Part shown: positions 22,701 through 34,800 of the stretch, piece after piece | Numbering within the stretch: position 1 is the first letter of the stretch | Layout of the letters: each line of letters starts with the position of its first letter | Assembly (NCBI RefSeq): GCF_032854445.1 | Contig: NC_088302.1 | Location: forward strand, 33,883,979-33,947,978 | From: Liolophura sinensis | Lineage: Eukaryota > Mollusca > Polyplacophora > Chitonida > Chitonidae | Reading direction: 5' to 3' | DNA: 64,000 nt | The notes under the pieces: generated by a model | The model's input: the letters and a program-made list of their open reading frames with translations, nothing else | Told to the model about the DNA's origin: nothing | Databases searched by the model: none | Program-made: the position numbers and the translations under genes

Positions 22701-25700
22701 AGCTCTCGCTAACTGTTGATGGAAACGGAACCTGTTCACTGTCATATAATTGAAAATTTCTTGAGCAAGGCGTTAAACACCCATGAAATAAAATAGATAT
22801 ACCATTCATTGTTTTCGAAATACTTTCAGAGAACGCCACAGGGAGCTGTTCACCTTTAAAACACTCTGTCGTTGCCTCGGGGTTTAAAGGTTATGTCAAC
22901 TATTTGTCATCGAGGGTACCAAGTACTCTACCTTACATCATTGATGGAGACGAAACGTTTTTGCTGCATCATCTGGATAAGACCAAGAAGGACAACAACG
23001 TGCAGCTTTCCGTTGAACTGAGATCGAAGTCTTGTCACTGTCTAAAGGGGATAGATATCAAGGTAAATAATACACTTGATACGTGTTACATACGTGTTTT
23101 ACCTTTTAGCAAAGGTATATATAGAAATGTTATAATTTTGATTTATATCATAATCCAATTAACCACTCAAAGCCTTATTTGAAAATATACATGTTCTTCG
23201 GTTTTAGTTGTTCCGGAACTTTATTTATTTATTTTTCAGCTTTATTTCTTAATTTTAAATAATATTCTAATGATAGTGTATAGTTTTGAAGAAGCCACAA
23301 CAAATTCACTCTCCTTTCATTTTTACTGATGAACAGAATTGTGTGCGTTTTATTGTAATGTTTTATTCGTATATATAGATATATAACAGCAATTGTCATA
23401 TAAAATAATCGGTTTTGATTTGACCGATGTAATTTCAGTGGTCGTTCCGGTGTATAGTTTCTGTTGCCTTCAACTAGACCCCAAGTTGTTAAGAAACTTT
23501 TATATATCGGGTGGGCATAAAAAATGTGCCGTACTTTGACACTCAGTATCTCCGAAACCCTCTTACGCCAGCTTCTAAACATTTACACGCTCAAAAGCCA
23601 TTACGTCCTAAGAATACAGGCCAAATTTCAGTTTCATCCTTTAAGATTTCTGTCCATCGGACCAAAATCAAAATAGAGTCAAAAAAGCATGTTCCGGACA
23701 TTTCAAAATGATGTTCTACCTTGTTCTACTGGAAAAGGTGATCAATTCCTTGTCCGCCGCAGAGAAAACCATACTGATTCAGCATAACTTGTGCCTATCT
23801 GGCAGAAGGGTTTCTGTGACACTAGAGCCAGACAATTTTTGCAGACGACACTTGATTGACGCATGTCACACAGATACAGCACGCGCTCTACTCATGACAC
23901 CAATGTGGGTCACCGGAGCGTGCGTTTTTGAGGCTATGTTTTCATTTTAACCCTGTGTACAGATTACTCAAGCTATGACCTTGAAAATTGGTCAGTATAT
24001 TCACAAAATCATGCCACCTGAATGTCTAAACTTTGACAGCGTTTGATAATGGAACAAAGCAGCATCAAAGTACAGCCCATTTTTTAATGCCCACCCGATA
24101 TACGGCGTCGGCCTATCCAACTTGAGCCCACGCACGATTTCAAGTTTATAAGTCCTTTCTTCCTTGGTCGACGCTTTAAATATGCCACACAGTCGTATAA
24201 TGATTGGCATTTCTGATTTCTGTTTCATATGTAGAAACCCCATGTAGACTACGAAACTAAAAACTCTACGAGAGGCCCTGCATTCAAAATGAGTCATTTT
24301 ATGAAACTAAAGCATATCTTGTACATCTATATCCTGATTGAGACATTTACTTATGTCCTATTCTCATATAGCATCATGGGGAACTGTAAAATGTGCATGC
24401 ATGTCTGACTTGTATCTAACAAATCATTTCTGCTTTATTTCTCAGTCAGTGCAAATTGGAGGGAAAAGACACGCAATGATGACGAAGTTCACTCTGGAAT
24501 ATTACGATGGTGGCTGGAACTACATCCACAATCCAGACGGCAAAATGAAGGTAGCATACATAACTCCAACCTCCCGCAAAAATCGATGTCGTACATGAGA
24601 AGGTCCCCCAGCAACCTGCGGATGGTCGTGGGTTTCTCCAGGACTCTGTCCGGTTTCCTCCCACTATATACTGCTGGCCGCCGTCGCATAAATGAAATAT
24701 ACTACGGCCTAAACCGCCAGTCGAATAAATAAATAAATAAAATATCGATGCCATCTTACAATCAGTCAGGCCCTGCCTTAAAGATGGAGAAAAAAGAAAA
24801 ATCACATAAAGCTGAAAGAGTGCAAAAAGTCAGCTGAAAGAGTGCAAAAAGTCAGTTGTAAATGTGGTCTTCAACATTTTTTTTCGATTTATTGTTAAAG
24901 AGGAAATAGATACTTGAAAATAATTTTTTGTATGGTTAGTATGTGGAGCCTCATCTTAGTATATATTGTCTTTGTGTATATAATAATGTTATAAATGAGA
25001 ATGTAACACATGTTTGATAAATATATTTACGCTGTACAGTTTGGTCTTTTCAAATAATAAATGTGTTCAACCAATATATTTTCAATATATTAACAAACAG
25101 AATCTGGTCTTTTCAGCTAACAAATGTGTTAGGCCTGGATTTTGAGCATATTTGTATTATCACTATGTTAACAAATGCTATCATAATTCAGATTAAATGC
25201 ATAAGTTTGGATACACACAACAGTATGTATCACATCCTTGTTTAGAACCCTGTTATGCTCAAGTATCCACCACACAAAAATATTTTCAAATACCCTTCTC
25301 TGATAAAGGAAAACATCGAAAACAATATTTTCAAATAAGTTTTGACGCTCTTTCATCTGATTTTGGCATAATTTGGCATTAAGTTTTCTTCTTTAAGTGA
25401 CTGGCAGATTTGCAGATTTCCATTGACCTACTGGTCAAAGACAATGGTCTTAACAAACTTACATGTAAATATAACACTGGGAAGTGCATAATCATTTGTA
25501 TTTCATAAGGATGTTCAAGTATTACATCTCTGCCGTAGTACCACATACTTGCATTAATCACTGTTCTCTGTTCCTTGCAGCTTTTTTCGGTCGCAGGACA
25601 ATTGGCTCATGATTCTATGGTTCCGTTTCATCGACGTATTTACACGACAGCGCTCAGAGTGTTTCCTCAAGAGTGGATGAGGCTTCCGTGGGTTAGAGTT

Positions 25701-25721
25701 CAGCCTGTCGACTGTGGCTGA
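19769..25721 (+). CDS. Secreted protein with Lys/Ser-rich region and F5/8 type C-like domain (5 exons)
   Basis: Exons 19769-19857, 20243-21366, 22830-23062, 24446-24550 and 25581-25721 (stop TGA) join in phase with GT-AG borders to give 563 residues. Residues 1-21 are a signal peptide (MKRLVVALLTLVAPSLLPVS). Residues 60-90 are His/Arg rich, an acidic YDYDYDYDF run lies near 200-208, and 250-340 is Lys/Ser rich with many KSSK/KGKGK repeats. The C-terminal 155 residues begin ENATGSCSP and end RVQPVDCG. Inside are VELRSKSCHCLKGI, KFTLEYYDGGWNYI and YTTALRVFPQEW, the layout of a discoidin domain (terminal Cys pair, strand-DG-W strand, L-R-V-x-P-x-W strand). The domain call is by pattern only. Its role is unknown; extracellular matrix or mineral binding is possible. 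The long exon alone could be mistaken for a single-exon gene. Confidence 0.8.
21367..22829 (+). other. Intron 2 of the secreted-protein gene
   Basis: Between the long Lys/Ser exon and the domain exon. It holds a T-rich run near 21470-21500 and the diverged main-SINE copy at 22617-22795. Nothing else was recognised. Confidence 0.6.
22617..22795 (+). mobile_element. Diverged copy of the main SINE family (S1)
   Basis: Head-like CGCTGGCGCAAATGGTTAAGG, body CTTGAGCAAGGCGTTAAACACC and tail ATGAAATAAAATA. It ends about 35 bp before the exon at 22830, so it supplies part of that exon's upstream intron. Confidence 0.6.
23503..24102. mobile_element. Non-autonomous DNA transposon with about 40-bp terminal inverted repeats
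   Basis: The left end TATATCGGGTGGGCATAAAA and the following TGTGCCGTACTTTGACACT are mirrored at the right end by the reverse complement TATATCGGGTGGGCATTAAA, then ATGGGCTGTACTTTGATGCT. The ends are flanked by TA, as in the Tc1/mariner type. The interior has an 80-codon open frame (23708-23950) with no recognisable transposase. The element sits in intron 3 of the secreted-protein gene. Confidence 0.85.
24598..24742 (+). mobile_element. Main SINE family (S1), 3' part
   Basis: GCAACCTGCGGATGGTCGTG, CGGTTTCCTCCCACTATA and an AATAAATAAATAAATAAA tail. It follows exon 4 of the secreted-protein gene by about 48 bp. Confidence 0.85.
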
Positions 25722-25865
25722 CTTCACCTGAAGGCCATATCCAATCTGATAGACTATACTATACATATTTACAGACAAACAGACGGTTGATACTGTGTGG
25801 AAAATTGTCATTAATCATGATGTTGTTTTTTTTTGTCACTACAAAAGCTGTGTACCGATTCGAAA

Positions 25866-25871
25866 AATAAA
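25866..25871 (+). terminator. Polyadenylation signal AATAAA
   Basis: Canonical AATAAA 145 bp after the stop codon of the secreted-protein gene. It is a sensible 3' end for that transcript. Confidence 0.5.
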
Positions 25872-26714
25872 CTTGCTGACTTTTACAATAGCAGTATTTG
25901 CTCATCTTTTTCTATATTGTCCTATATGGTGTAGAGTTCGAATCCGCTTGTGGCAAGTCCTGTCTTCAATGAACAACTTTTTTTCTCTGTGCATACATAT
26001 ATGTAGAACACACATCATGCATGGATCTCACAGTGAGTCAGCATGTTACTGAAAAGACACATAGACATACAGCTACACGTATCCATGTGCATTCAGGTAC
26101 ACAGTATAAACTCCCGGAAGAGTAACAACCCGGAACTATATAAGCTCTCTACATATACATGTACGTGAGTGTTATACAGTGGTACCAGATGCTGTATAAT
26201 TTCAGGTGACTGAAGTGAAAAGACTTGATGGTAAATGATGCCTACGATGTAGAGATATACAACTCGGATAATGACGTTCTGTCAATCAAAAATAACTGTA
26301 CTGAAATTCCTTTCTGGCAACTGTTAGTTTTATAGAATGTAAAAAATCGAAAAATATTGGGCAAGAAGGCTCTATATATTTTTAAGGCATCCAAAAGATA
26401 TGTCACAGTTTCATAGATGCATAATTATTTAAATGAGCGATCGGCGAGAGCTGGAGTCAACGTGGGCCATGCATTTTGCAGACTATATGTACATAAGGTT
26501 CCAATATATGTTTACGTGAAGGAAATATCAATTAATTATTTCTTTAATATTAAATTCCCTACATCTGAAATCTGTACAACATTATTTCCTATTGATATAC
26601 AATGACAGATCTTGCTAAGACTTCATCAACTTAATAGACGACATGAATAGGCCTACATGATTTAAATTTACAATTACCTCCATACATGTATGCATTGTAG
26701 TATGTTTGTGTGTG

Positions 26715-26835
26715 TGTGTGCTTGAGGTTTAATATCATACTTAGCAATTTTTCAGTCATATGATGACTCATTAGGAGTCATTAGGTGTGTATACATACAT
26801 TGTGTATTCTTGTGGTAGGACGAAGTCATGCCGAA
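26715..26835 (-). mobile_element. Second SINE family (S2), 3' fragment
   Basis: GTGCTTGAGGTTTAATATCATACTTAGCAATTTTTCAGTCATATGATGAC matches the reverse-strand copy at 54828-55172. Confidence 0.75.
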
Positions 26836-26929
26836 GACATCAAACATCAATGACAAACCACCCAGTCACATTATACCGTTTCCTTGATCTAACCCATCAG
26901 AGCAGCAAGTACCATTTTGAAAATTTTTC

Positions 26930-27142
26930 GGGGGCCTCCATGGCTCAGTTGGTTAGCGCGCTAGCACAGGGTAAGTCTCTCACCAATGTGGTCGCTGTGA
27001 GTTCGAGTCTAGCTCATGCTGGCTTCCTCTCCGGCTGTAAGTGGGAAGGCTTTCCGGCAACTTGCGGATGGTCATGGGTTTCCCCCGGCTCTGCCCGGTT
27101 TCCTCTCACCATAATGCTGGCCGTTTAAATAAATAAATAAAA
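26930..27142 (+). mobile_element. Main SINE family (S1), full length with clear tRNA-like head
   Basis: The best-preserved copy here. The A-box-like TGGCTCAGTTGGTTAGCGCG and B-box-like GTGAGTTCGAGTCTAGC show a tRNA-derived pol III promoter. These are followed by GCTGGCTTCCTCTCCGGC, the core and an AAATAAATAAATAAAA tail. Confidence 0.92.
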
Positions 27143-27390
27143 TCTTTCGTATGACCCGCCCCGGGTTTGATCCCTGCTTTCCCGACTTCAAGGTAGGCGA
27201 TCTAACCATTATAGGCCACCGAAGCGGTTATGGTGGTAATACGGACACCTGTAACTACAGCATGATAGACATGATCTTTTCTATGTGTCAGTTTTGGGCT
27301 TTTAGGACCATACGAGTTGGAAATTGGATTTTCCTGCCAAATTCTTCTTTTCTGGACATCACTAAAATCTGATGATTAGTGTTTAATTTA

Positions 27391-27625
27391 TTTGATTTGA
27401 CTGGTATTTTACGCCATACTCAAGAATATTTCACTTAAACAACGGCGGCCAGAATTAAGGTGAGAGAAAACTGGGCATCGGGGAAACTCACGACCATTCG
27501 CAGGTTGATGGAAGACCTTCCCACGTGCGGCCGGAGAGGAAGCCAGCATGGGCTGGACTTGAACTCACAGCAACCGCATTTGTGGGAGGCTTCTGGTTCA
27601 TTTCGCCCTGCTGGCGTGCTAGTCC
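27391..27625 (-). mobile_element. Main SINE family (S1) copy
   Basis: Reverse-strand copy: ATTTGACTGGTATTTTACGCC, GAATATTTCACTTAAACAACG, GGAGAGGAAGCCAGCATGGG and a head complement near 27600. Confidence 0.88.
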
Positions 27626-28294
27626 CCTCGAATACAATATTAACATCACCTCTTTTGGTTTTTACCAGCCTTATATTTCAATGGAGGTACAATGTGCTAA
27701 CACTTTTCTTGCGCTTACTAGCACTTTTATGTCTGATTTGACGCAAAATTAGAATGTGTTGACATTATACGGGCCTATATACGATGACCATTCATTGGTT
27801 GTTTTAAATGTAGGCCTGTACAGTTACGCTTATATATAAACGAGTCCTATTATAACACTTTTTCGTCAGTCGGCTATATAGATATGCATAAATATGATAA
27901 GATTGGTGATGAATGAAATTAATGTTCAAGTTCATTAATTTGTATACAATAATGCCCTATATTTAAACATTAATTAAACCGATCGATCATCGATAAGACA
28001 AAGTCAATTTCACGTATATACCGTACACGACAATTATAGAACACTGAAAGCAATATATAGACGATCTGGAATCACTGTATGGTTTATTTGTCTAATATTA
28101 TACATGCCTATAGCAAATGTCCAGTATTTAAGGTAATCTGACTTAAAATACATATACACGTATGCGTCTCTCATATCAGGCCGCAGGAGAGATGGGATGT
28201 CAAGAAATTAAAGAGGCTGTTAATTAATATATACATACACAAGAATCTCCATCTTGCGCATCTTGCTATACTGTCCGGCATTAGGCCTTTGCCG

Positions 28295-28525
28295 TGAATG
28301 AGGTAAAAGTTCGCCCCCCAGAAATGTATTTTAGAGGCAAATAAATGTCACAAACCATTGCTTTTGGTGCTGAAATCAACATTTTCTCAGCAGGATATTT
28401 TCCTACCTTCCAAACAAACCTCAAAACACCTTTCTTAGGTCAACTGAAAACTCACTCTGAATCAGACAACTGAGCAGTTTAGACATGAGTGAAATTTTAG
28501 GTTATTTACAGTATTTAAACCCTGT
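28295..28525 (+). mobile_element. Dispersed short element family M3 copy
   Basis: GAGGCAAATAAATGTCACAA, TTTTGGTGCTGAAATCAACA and AGCAGGATATTTTCC align with the copy at 46318-46560. Confidence 0.7.
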
Positions 28526-28612
28526 TTGAAAAAAACATGTTAGATTGACTAATTATAAACGCATGGCTTAAGTGTTAAACTATCTGAGCGTGCGATATTG
28601 AAATTCCTTTAG

Positions 28613-28741
28613 GAAGACGTTTTGTATGGACTGGCATCAGATGTTTCGCTTGACGAGGCACAGGTGGTACAGACATCAATGGGGTACCCATGCCTCTTGC
28701 GCCTCACCAGGAACGAGAAGGCCAAATGGGACGACTCATAG
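28613..28741 (+). CDS. Orphan exon-like open stretch ending in a stop
   Basis: Follows an acceptor (AAATTCCTTTAG) and reads 42 codons in phase 0 (EDVLYGLASDVSLDE, then QVVQTSMGYPCLLRLTR, then a stop at 28739). Composition looks protein-like. It could be an alternative last exon of the secreted-protein gene, whose exon 4 ends in phase 0, or the last exon of another gene. It does not join the myosin because of its stop. No homology was recognised. Confidence 0.3.
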   Translation, partial: EDVLYGLASDVSLDEAQVVQTSMGYPCLLRLTRNEKAKWDDS

Positions 28742-28852
28742 ATGTGGATAAGTAGGTCAAACTATGCTTAGCGGTATTTATAATTCACATACGATGACGC
28801 TTCCAAACTTTGTTCAATATCTTCGTGTTAAGTTTACTTCCTGACTCGGGGA

Positions 28853-31800
28853 ATGATGGCTGACGGCAAAGCTCCTGACGACTTGACGACTTTATCGCAG
28901 TTAGACGAAACAGATTTGCTGCGCGCCTTGAAGGCAAGATACGAAAGCGACAAGATCTATGTAAGTAAATGGAAATTTAAATTATGAAGTAAAAGCGTTG
29001 TTGTTGTACATGTAAGTATCGATTTCACTGATGTATGGGGTATACTATAAAATCTGTACGGACTCTCAATCTTTTCACCTTTTATGTATCGCAAGGTATT
29101 TGTTGAAGGCATTGGCAAATACATTAATTGTGATTTTTCGTTTGGTACTTTGACGTGCTCTTTAAAAAGTAACTTCTTTAAGGGGCATCTGGAGTAAGTC
29201 GACATGCTGTACTACAAACTTTTACCTGAATGTTCTTAATAACGGACTGACTTACAATGCCGGTGTAATTTACCAATGCACTGGTAAGTTACACCATGGA
29301 GGTAAGTATGAAGAGACACTGGAAGTTAAAGATGTGATGGGGGAATCATTTATTTCCTTGACCACAGATTATTTTTCGAAGCTAACTAGACCTACAGAGA
29401 ACTTGGGTTAGTTATTCAGAAGTGAATTGATAATGAAAGTTAAAGCATACTCTCATCATAGCACGTCTAAACAAATACAGATTTAATCTGAACTGGGTCT
29501 ACTGTTAATGCTTAACTCATAGTGCTACACTTTTAAGCAGTCTACATACATGTTTGTCATGTGGTGTCTAGAGCAAAAGGAGGTTAAGTTTTTGTAGGCA
29601 TCTGCCTGTCTGTCCGTCTGTTTGCCCATCCAAAGTTATGGATGGATTTGGATGAAATTTTGTGCACAGCTTGGCTTTGGGCCAGGCATCAATCTATTAA
29701 AATTTGGAGGTAAAATTTTTTAACAATTTTTTGCGAAATGTTATTGAATGTCTGTCTTCAGCTATGCGGAAAAAGATATTCATGGATTTGATTAATACAA
29801 TGCACAGCTTGGATTTGACACAATCACCAATCCATTTCATTTTGGGGTGATAAAAATCAAGATCCAGATGGAGTCCTCTTCACAGCCAGATGGTTAGCTT
29901 GTATAGGGCTATGACCCTAATTAAGGAACAACTAGGCCTACTACATGCATCAAGTTTTAATGATTAAGAGAAACAAAGGGAAAATTTTGTTTGTTCTGAC
30001 CTTATTTCTGGATCATCTTTGTGACCTTGGCATGTTACAGAATTTCTGTAGACTACAAAATTTTAATAGTGGTTTAACAGAGCGGAGCAGACAGGAAGCA
30101 GTGAGGGGTATTCACCCAGGAAATCATGATTCTATACACATATATTGTACCTCATTCTAGTTTTTATAGTTTCAGGATGTATTTGCGTGTCAAGCATTTT
30201 CATGTGTGTATTTATGTGAGCAGAATAGTGATAATGCTTATATATGTGTAGTAACCTCATCTGGTAAATAAAAAGAAGTAGCGCATTTTAGTAAAGGAAA
30301 TCCTACACAAGCTGCTGTGATGTACAACACGGCCATGTTTTCAATTGTCATACTAAGTACAGAGAAAAAGATTTGTTCTCAGATGGTAAATATATATTGT
30401 ACATGTTTCTTGTTGTCTTAGATAACACGTGCCTCATAACTCTTCTTATGGTCATTTTGAATTGTTCTTTACCAACCAGATCTTGTCTTTGTTTCACAAA
30501 ATGTCATTGGTAATAGCTGAATGCCCATATTTAAAGAACATCTCTGTTCTGTTATAGATGCGTCATCTGATTAAGAAGAGATTTTATATGATGTCTCTCT
30601 ACGTAAAAAGTGGGTTAAGCATGTGCTAAATGTTGCGTAGGTAAACTCTGAAATCCAAAACTTGGGAACAAAAGTAGTTTAGCTCTATGAGTGTACGATT
30701 TCACCGTACTAATCACACAGCTGCAGTTCACATGGTAACAGTATCAGTCATTATGACATTCCTGAAAGATTATCCCTCTACTTACTGTACAGTGTACCAT
30801 GGGTTGACATCTGTTATTTTTTTCGCTGTATTATGTTAATGAATACATGTATATCTAGGTAGTACCAGACGCTCTCTAATTATATGTGCATGATTAAATG
30901 TAAACCTAGTTTTTGTGATACCTGTAGGATGACCTACAGTAACAAATTATTTGCTAACATGTTTTCCCACCATTGATTAACACCTTTTTGTCAGTAGTAC
31001 ATATTTGTGTATAGATTTATGAATAAATACATTTACACATCATGAGTACAATGATATTTTTTTGACATTTAGGCTTCTGTGGATATATACCGTATTTCTC
31101 CTAAAGTTTGGTATTTAAAAATGCATTTTCAGAAGCACATAAAAAGGCATTAAAATGATACTTTTTATACCATTACTTACAAATGTAAGTTTTTCTTATG
31201 AGATATTGTTCAGACAAAAAAAAAGCAAAAAACAAAATGGCCGCCCAATGTTAAAACATTAGGGAAAAGGTCACTTTTTGCCACTTCGTTAGCGACCACT
31301 AAGGCCTAGTTGCACAGAATAACTTCACGAAAGCTGAAAATTATGCAAATCCAACAGATACAAGATCGCTGACAGCGATTAAAAATAGGCATTTTTTGGT
31401 GCAATAATGTAGGGAGGACGGTTTTCTTCACTCACGCCGTTTGTTACTAAGGAGATCACACAGTCTCTAGCTTCCGGTCTGTGTTACAGAATAGCTAGTA
31501 CTATTATTTAATAAAATTTACTATGAATAACAATAATGACATTGTAAGTACATGGGTAGCATCGGTTATGGGTATTTAAAAGCTAATGTGCAAAATTGTG
31601 TAGCTGAGTTTGCAGTTAGTTGCAAAAAGAGAATTGCCAGTAAACCATTACGTGATGATTGGTTTAATGTTACGGTTTTATGCCAAGATGGTCAAAGTTG
31701 CCAGGCCTTAGAAGTTGTCGTTGCCAGGGGCACAGCATACATCACAGGAAGTTTTGGACAAATATTTCCAAGTGTTGAACACCATCCTCGCTGAAAATAA

Positions 31801-34800
31801 CCTTATGGACAACCCGAAATGGATATTTAACATAGATGAAGCTGGAGTAAATACAGAACATGCTCCTCGGAAGATTGTCCAGCTGTCTGTACGCTGTAAC
31901 ATCTCCCAGGTCATCTATTGTCACAATATAAAATGCAATTGGAAATCACATCCCGCCTTATTTTATATTTTGCCTGGGAAGAGGTGGAATGCAGAATTTT
32001 TGGATGGATCCCCACCTGAATCTTCTGGTGAAATATCTGGCAATGGCTGGTCCAGTTCCGATATATTTCATAATTATCTGACCAATCATTTCACAAAACA
32101 TGCCAACATAACGAATCATCCCAAGGCCCCAAAAACTCTAATTTTATTTGATGGACATTAATAATCTCTCTCTTTAACTCTTATTGATTGGGCAAACAGA
32201 CATAATATAATTTTGTTTGTTCTTCCTCCACTCACCAGTTATATAAAACAAACTTTAAATGTTGCTGTCTTTGAATCCTGCATCAAAATGACTAAATATG
32301 AGGTTGCAAAACTGTCTGTCACACCATTCCAGAAGGCAGTGCCCCCTGAAAATCTAGTTTCAGCTTTTAGGAAATCATGCCCTTTTTGAGAGAAGGCAAT
32401 TGAAGAATCAGAAGTGGTGCCATCAGTCATTTCTCCAGCAGAGAACTGTCAGTCAGACAGCCAGGATAAGGAGAATATTCCACCTGCAAAGCAAGTCGAT
32501 CCATAATACAGAAAATATTTATTCATTGTCTTCTGGTTCTGTAAACACACTCATTGCTCCTACCACATGTCCGGAATCATTCATATCCATCCCTCATCCT
32601 GTAAATAACAAACCATTATCTCAAAATAGTAATTTTAGCAGACCTTTGTCAAACCATGGCAGCGAGTTGCTGAATTGAGCACCACTATGAGCTTCACTAC
32701 TGTTACTCCAGCACAGTTCTTCCAACAGAAATCAATCACCAATGTTGTAAAAAAGCCAACAAATATATTTGTTTCTCCGTTTCTTGCTGGAAATTTGCTC
32801 AGACAGTGAAAATTATTTTTCAGTTATCCAATCTATTAAAATCAAGCCCAATTAAGCTTTATCAGAGAAAGTACGTACCAACAAATCTTCAGTGAAGAAA
32901 ACCCCTAAAATTGCTGTATCTGTAACTGACAGTCCCAGGCCTTATTAATAATAAATTAAAAATTAAAATTTTCTGTCACTAAAGATGCAAGCTTCATAAA
33001 ACTGTGCAGATTATTTCTCTACACCCCATAGAACTTTCTCTCAGAATGTTTCAAAATATTGGTCACATTGGTTGAAAAGGTTAAAGAATTAGGGTTTGCA
33101 TGCAATAGCTAGTCTATTTATTTATTTTTTTATTTTATTGGTGTTTTACGCTGTACTCAAGAATATTCAATAGCTAGTCTAAGTAAGTAAAATTTTCAAC
33201 CGGCCCCCAATAGCACAGTGGGTAGAGTTTCAGGAGCGGTAGATCCAGGGTCAAGCCTGGGTCGATTCACACCTAAGACTTTAAAAGAGGAAGTTGTAAC
33301 TTCCTTGCTTGGTGTTCAGCATGAAGGGGATAGTGCAACGACTGGTTGACCCGTATCAGAATAATGGCTCAGGCGGGGCTGCTTACTTACCTTCGGTAAG
33401 GCGCCTCAGTGAAGCAGCTCTAGATAAAAGAGCAGAGAAAATCTGTCCCGCAACAAGGAGGCACATTACATGCACTCTAAGGACTCCTTCGTTGTAATAT
33501 GACTGAAAAATTGTTAAGTTAAACCCCAAGCACTCACTCACTCAGATTTTCATATACATGTACATACGTCACATTTTTGCTAGAGTTTACTAGACAGGCC
33601 TTCTCCACATACAGTGCATGTATATATAGGAAATTAACTATACTACGTGTACATCTATTTTAAATGAAAGAAAAATACACTGTTTTTCTCTTTTTGTTTC
33701 ATTGTTACACATATTTACATGCTAATCCCACATCCTGTTAGAGATGTTTGTTCACCTTGACCAGGTATGATTGTTATCTGCATGTCATTCTATATTTTTG
33801 TTTCCAGGAAGAAGGAAATTTTCGGTTGGTTTAATTATTTATTGGCTAATTGATCATACACGTAATTAACATTGGAAAATAAATAAATACATGTAATAAT
33901 AACACCACAGCCTCATTCTAACTAATGTGCTAATCTAATTATACCCAGGAGCCTCTCACCAATGCGGTCGCTGTGAGTTCAAGTCAAGCTCATGCTGGCT
34001 TCGTCTCCAGCCGTACGTGGGAAGTTGTCCAGCAACCTGTGGATGGTCATGGGCTTTCTCCGGGGTCAGCCCAGCTTCCTCCCACGAGAATGCTGGTCGC
34101 AGTCACATAAGTGAAATATTCTTGAGTACAGCGTAAAACACCAATCAAAGAAAATAAATAAATGAATTTAATTATACCTGTAGAATACTGTATTGGAAAC
34201 AATATTGTTATATAACTTATGATGGCATGCTGTGTTGTAATTTACTTTTTCCTTTTTCCACAGACATATGTTGGAGACATTCTCATAGCCGTCAACCCAT
34301 TCAAGGATCTGCCTATCTATGGCAAAGATGTAAGATCACATATTGCACTGTCCTAAACGATAGGCTATCATTAAAAACATGAAATTAAAAATTTGTTGGC
34401 CATAACTCGACCAGTCCACCTGGAAAGGAACCTATGCTCTAAAGTTTTTTTATTTGGATTTTGACAGAATGTTTTTGCTCTGAAAGCTAATTTCTTTAAA
34501 ATCCCCGATTTTTCATAAGTCAGAATGAAACAACATATAGAATTTCCAAATGATTAATAGAAACTTTTCTTATAGGGCTGGGATCGCCAAAGAAAGAATT
34601 TTTTAAGTACGGCCTAGTTGTTAAAGAAGAATGTTGGATACTGTCATCTGAGCTTAATTAAGATAAATTTAATTGACAAAGAAGGTTATTTTTGCACATT
34701 TTAATTGTTCTAGCTTGCACATGAGCCTATTTGTTGATACGTTACACATTTTAGTAAATGACGTAAAGTTTTACCCTGGGACTCGGGATTCATTGCGTTG

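Larger units (their letters stand above)
25872..28612. other. Intergenic region between the secreted-protein gene and the myosin gene
   Basis: Contains a second-family SINE fragment (26715-26835), two main-family SINEs (26930-27142 and 27391-27625) and an M3 element (28295-28525). A short open stretch at 26205-26234 (acceptor TTTCAG, then VTEVKRLDGK and stop) is too small to call. The rest is AT-rich with nothing recognised. Confidence 0.6.

Noticed and set aside
24446-24805. 119-codon minus-strand open frame
   Set aside because: Antisense of a real exon of the secreted-protein gene joined to antisense SINE.
26205-26338. Short open stretches VTEVKRLDGK and MVNDAYDVEIYNS as exons
   Set aside because: The first is only 10 codons and the second has upstream in-frame stops and no acceptor in the right phase.
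26930-27010. Functional tRNA gene from the A-box and B-box words
   Set aside because: No cloverleaf closes, and the same words recur in some 20 SINE copies with the common body and tail.
26787-27128. 113-codon open frame between genes
   Set aside because: Most of it is a translation of the main SINE copy at 26930-27142.
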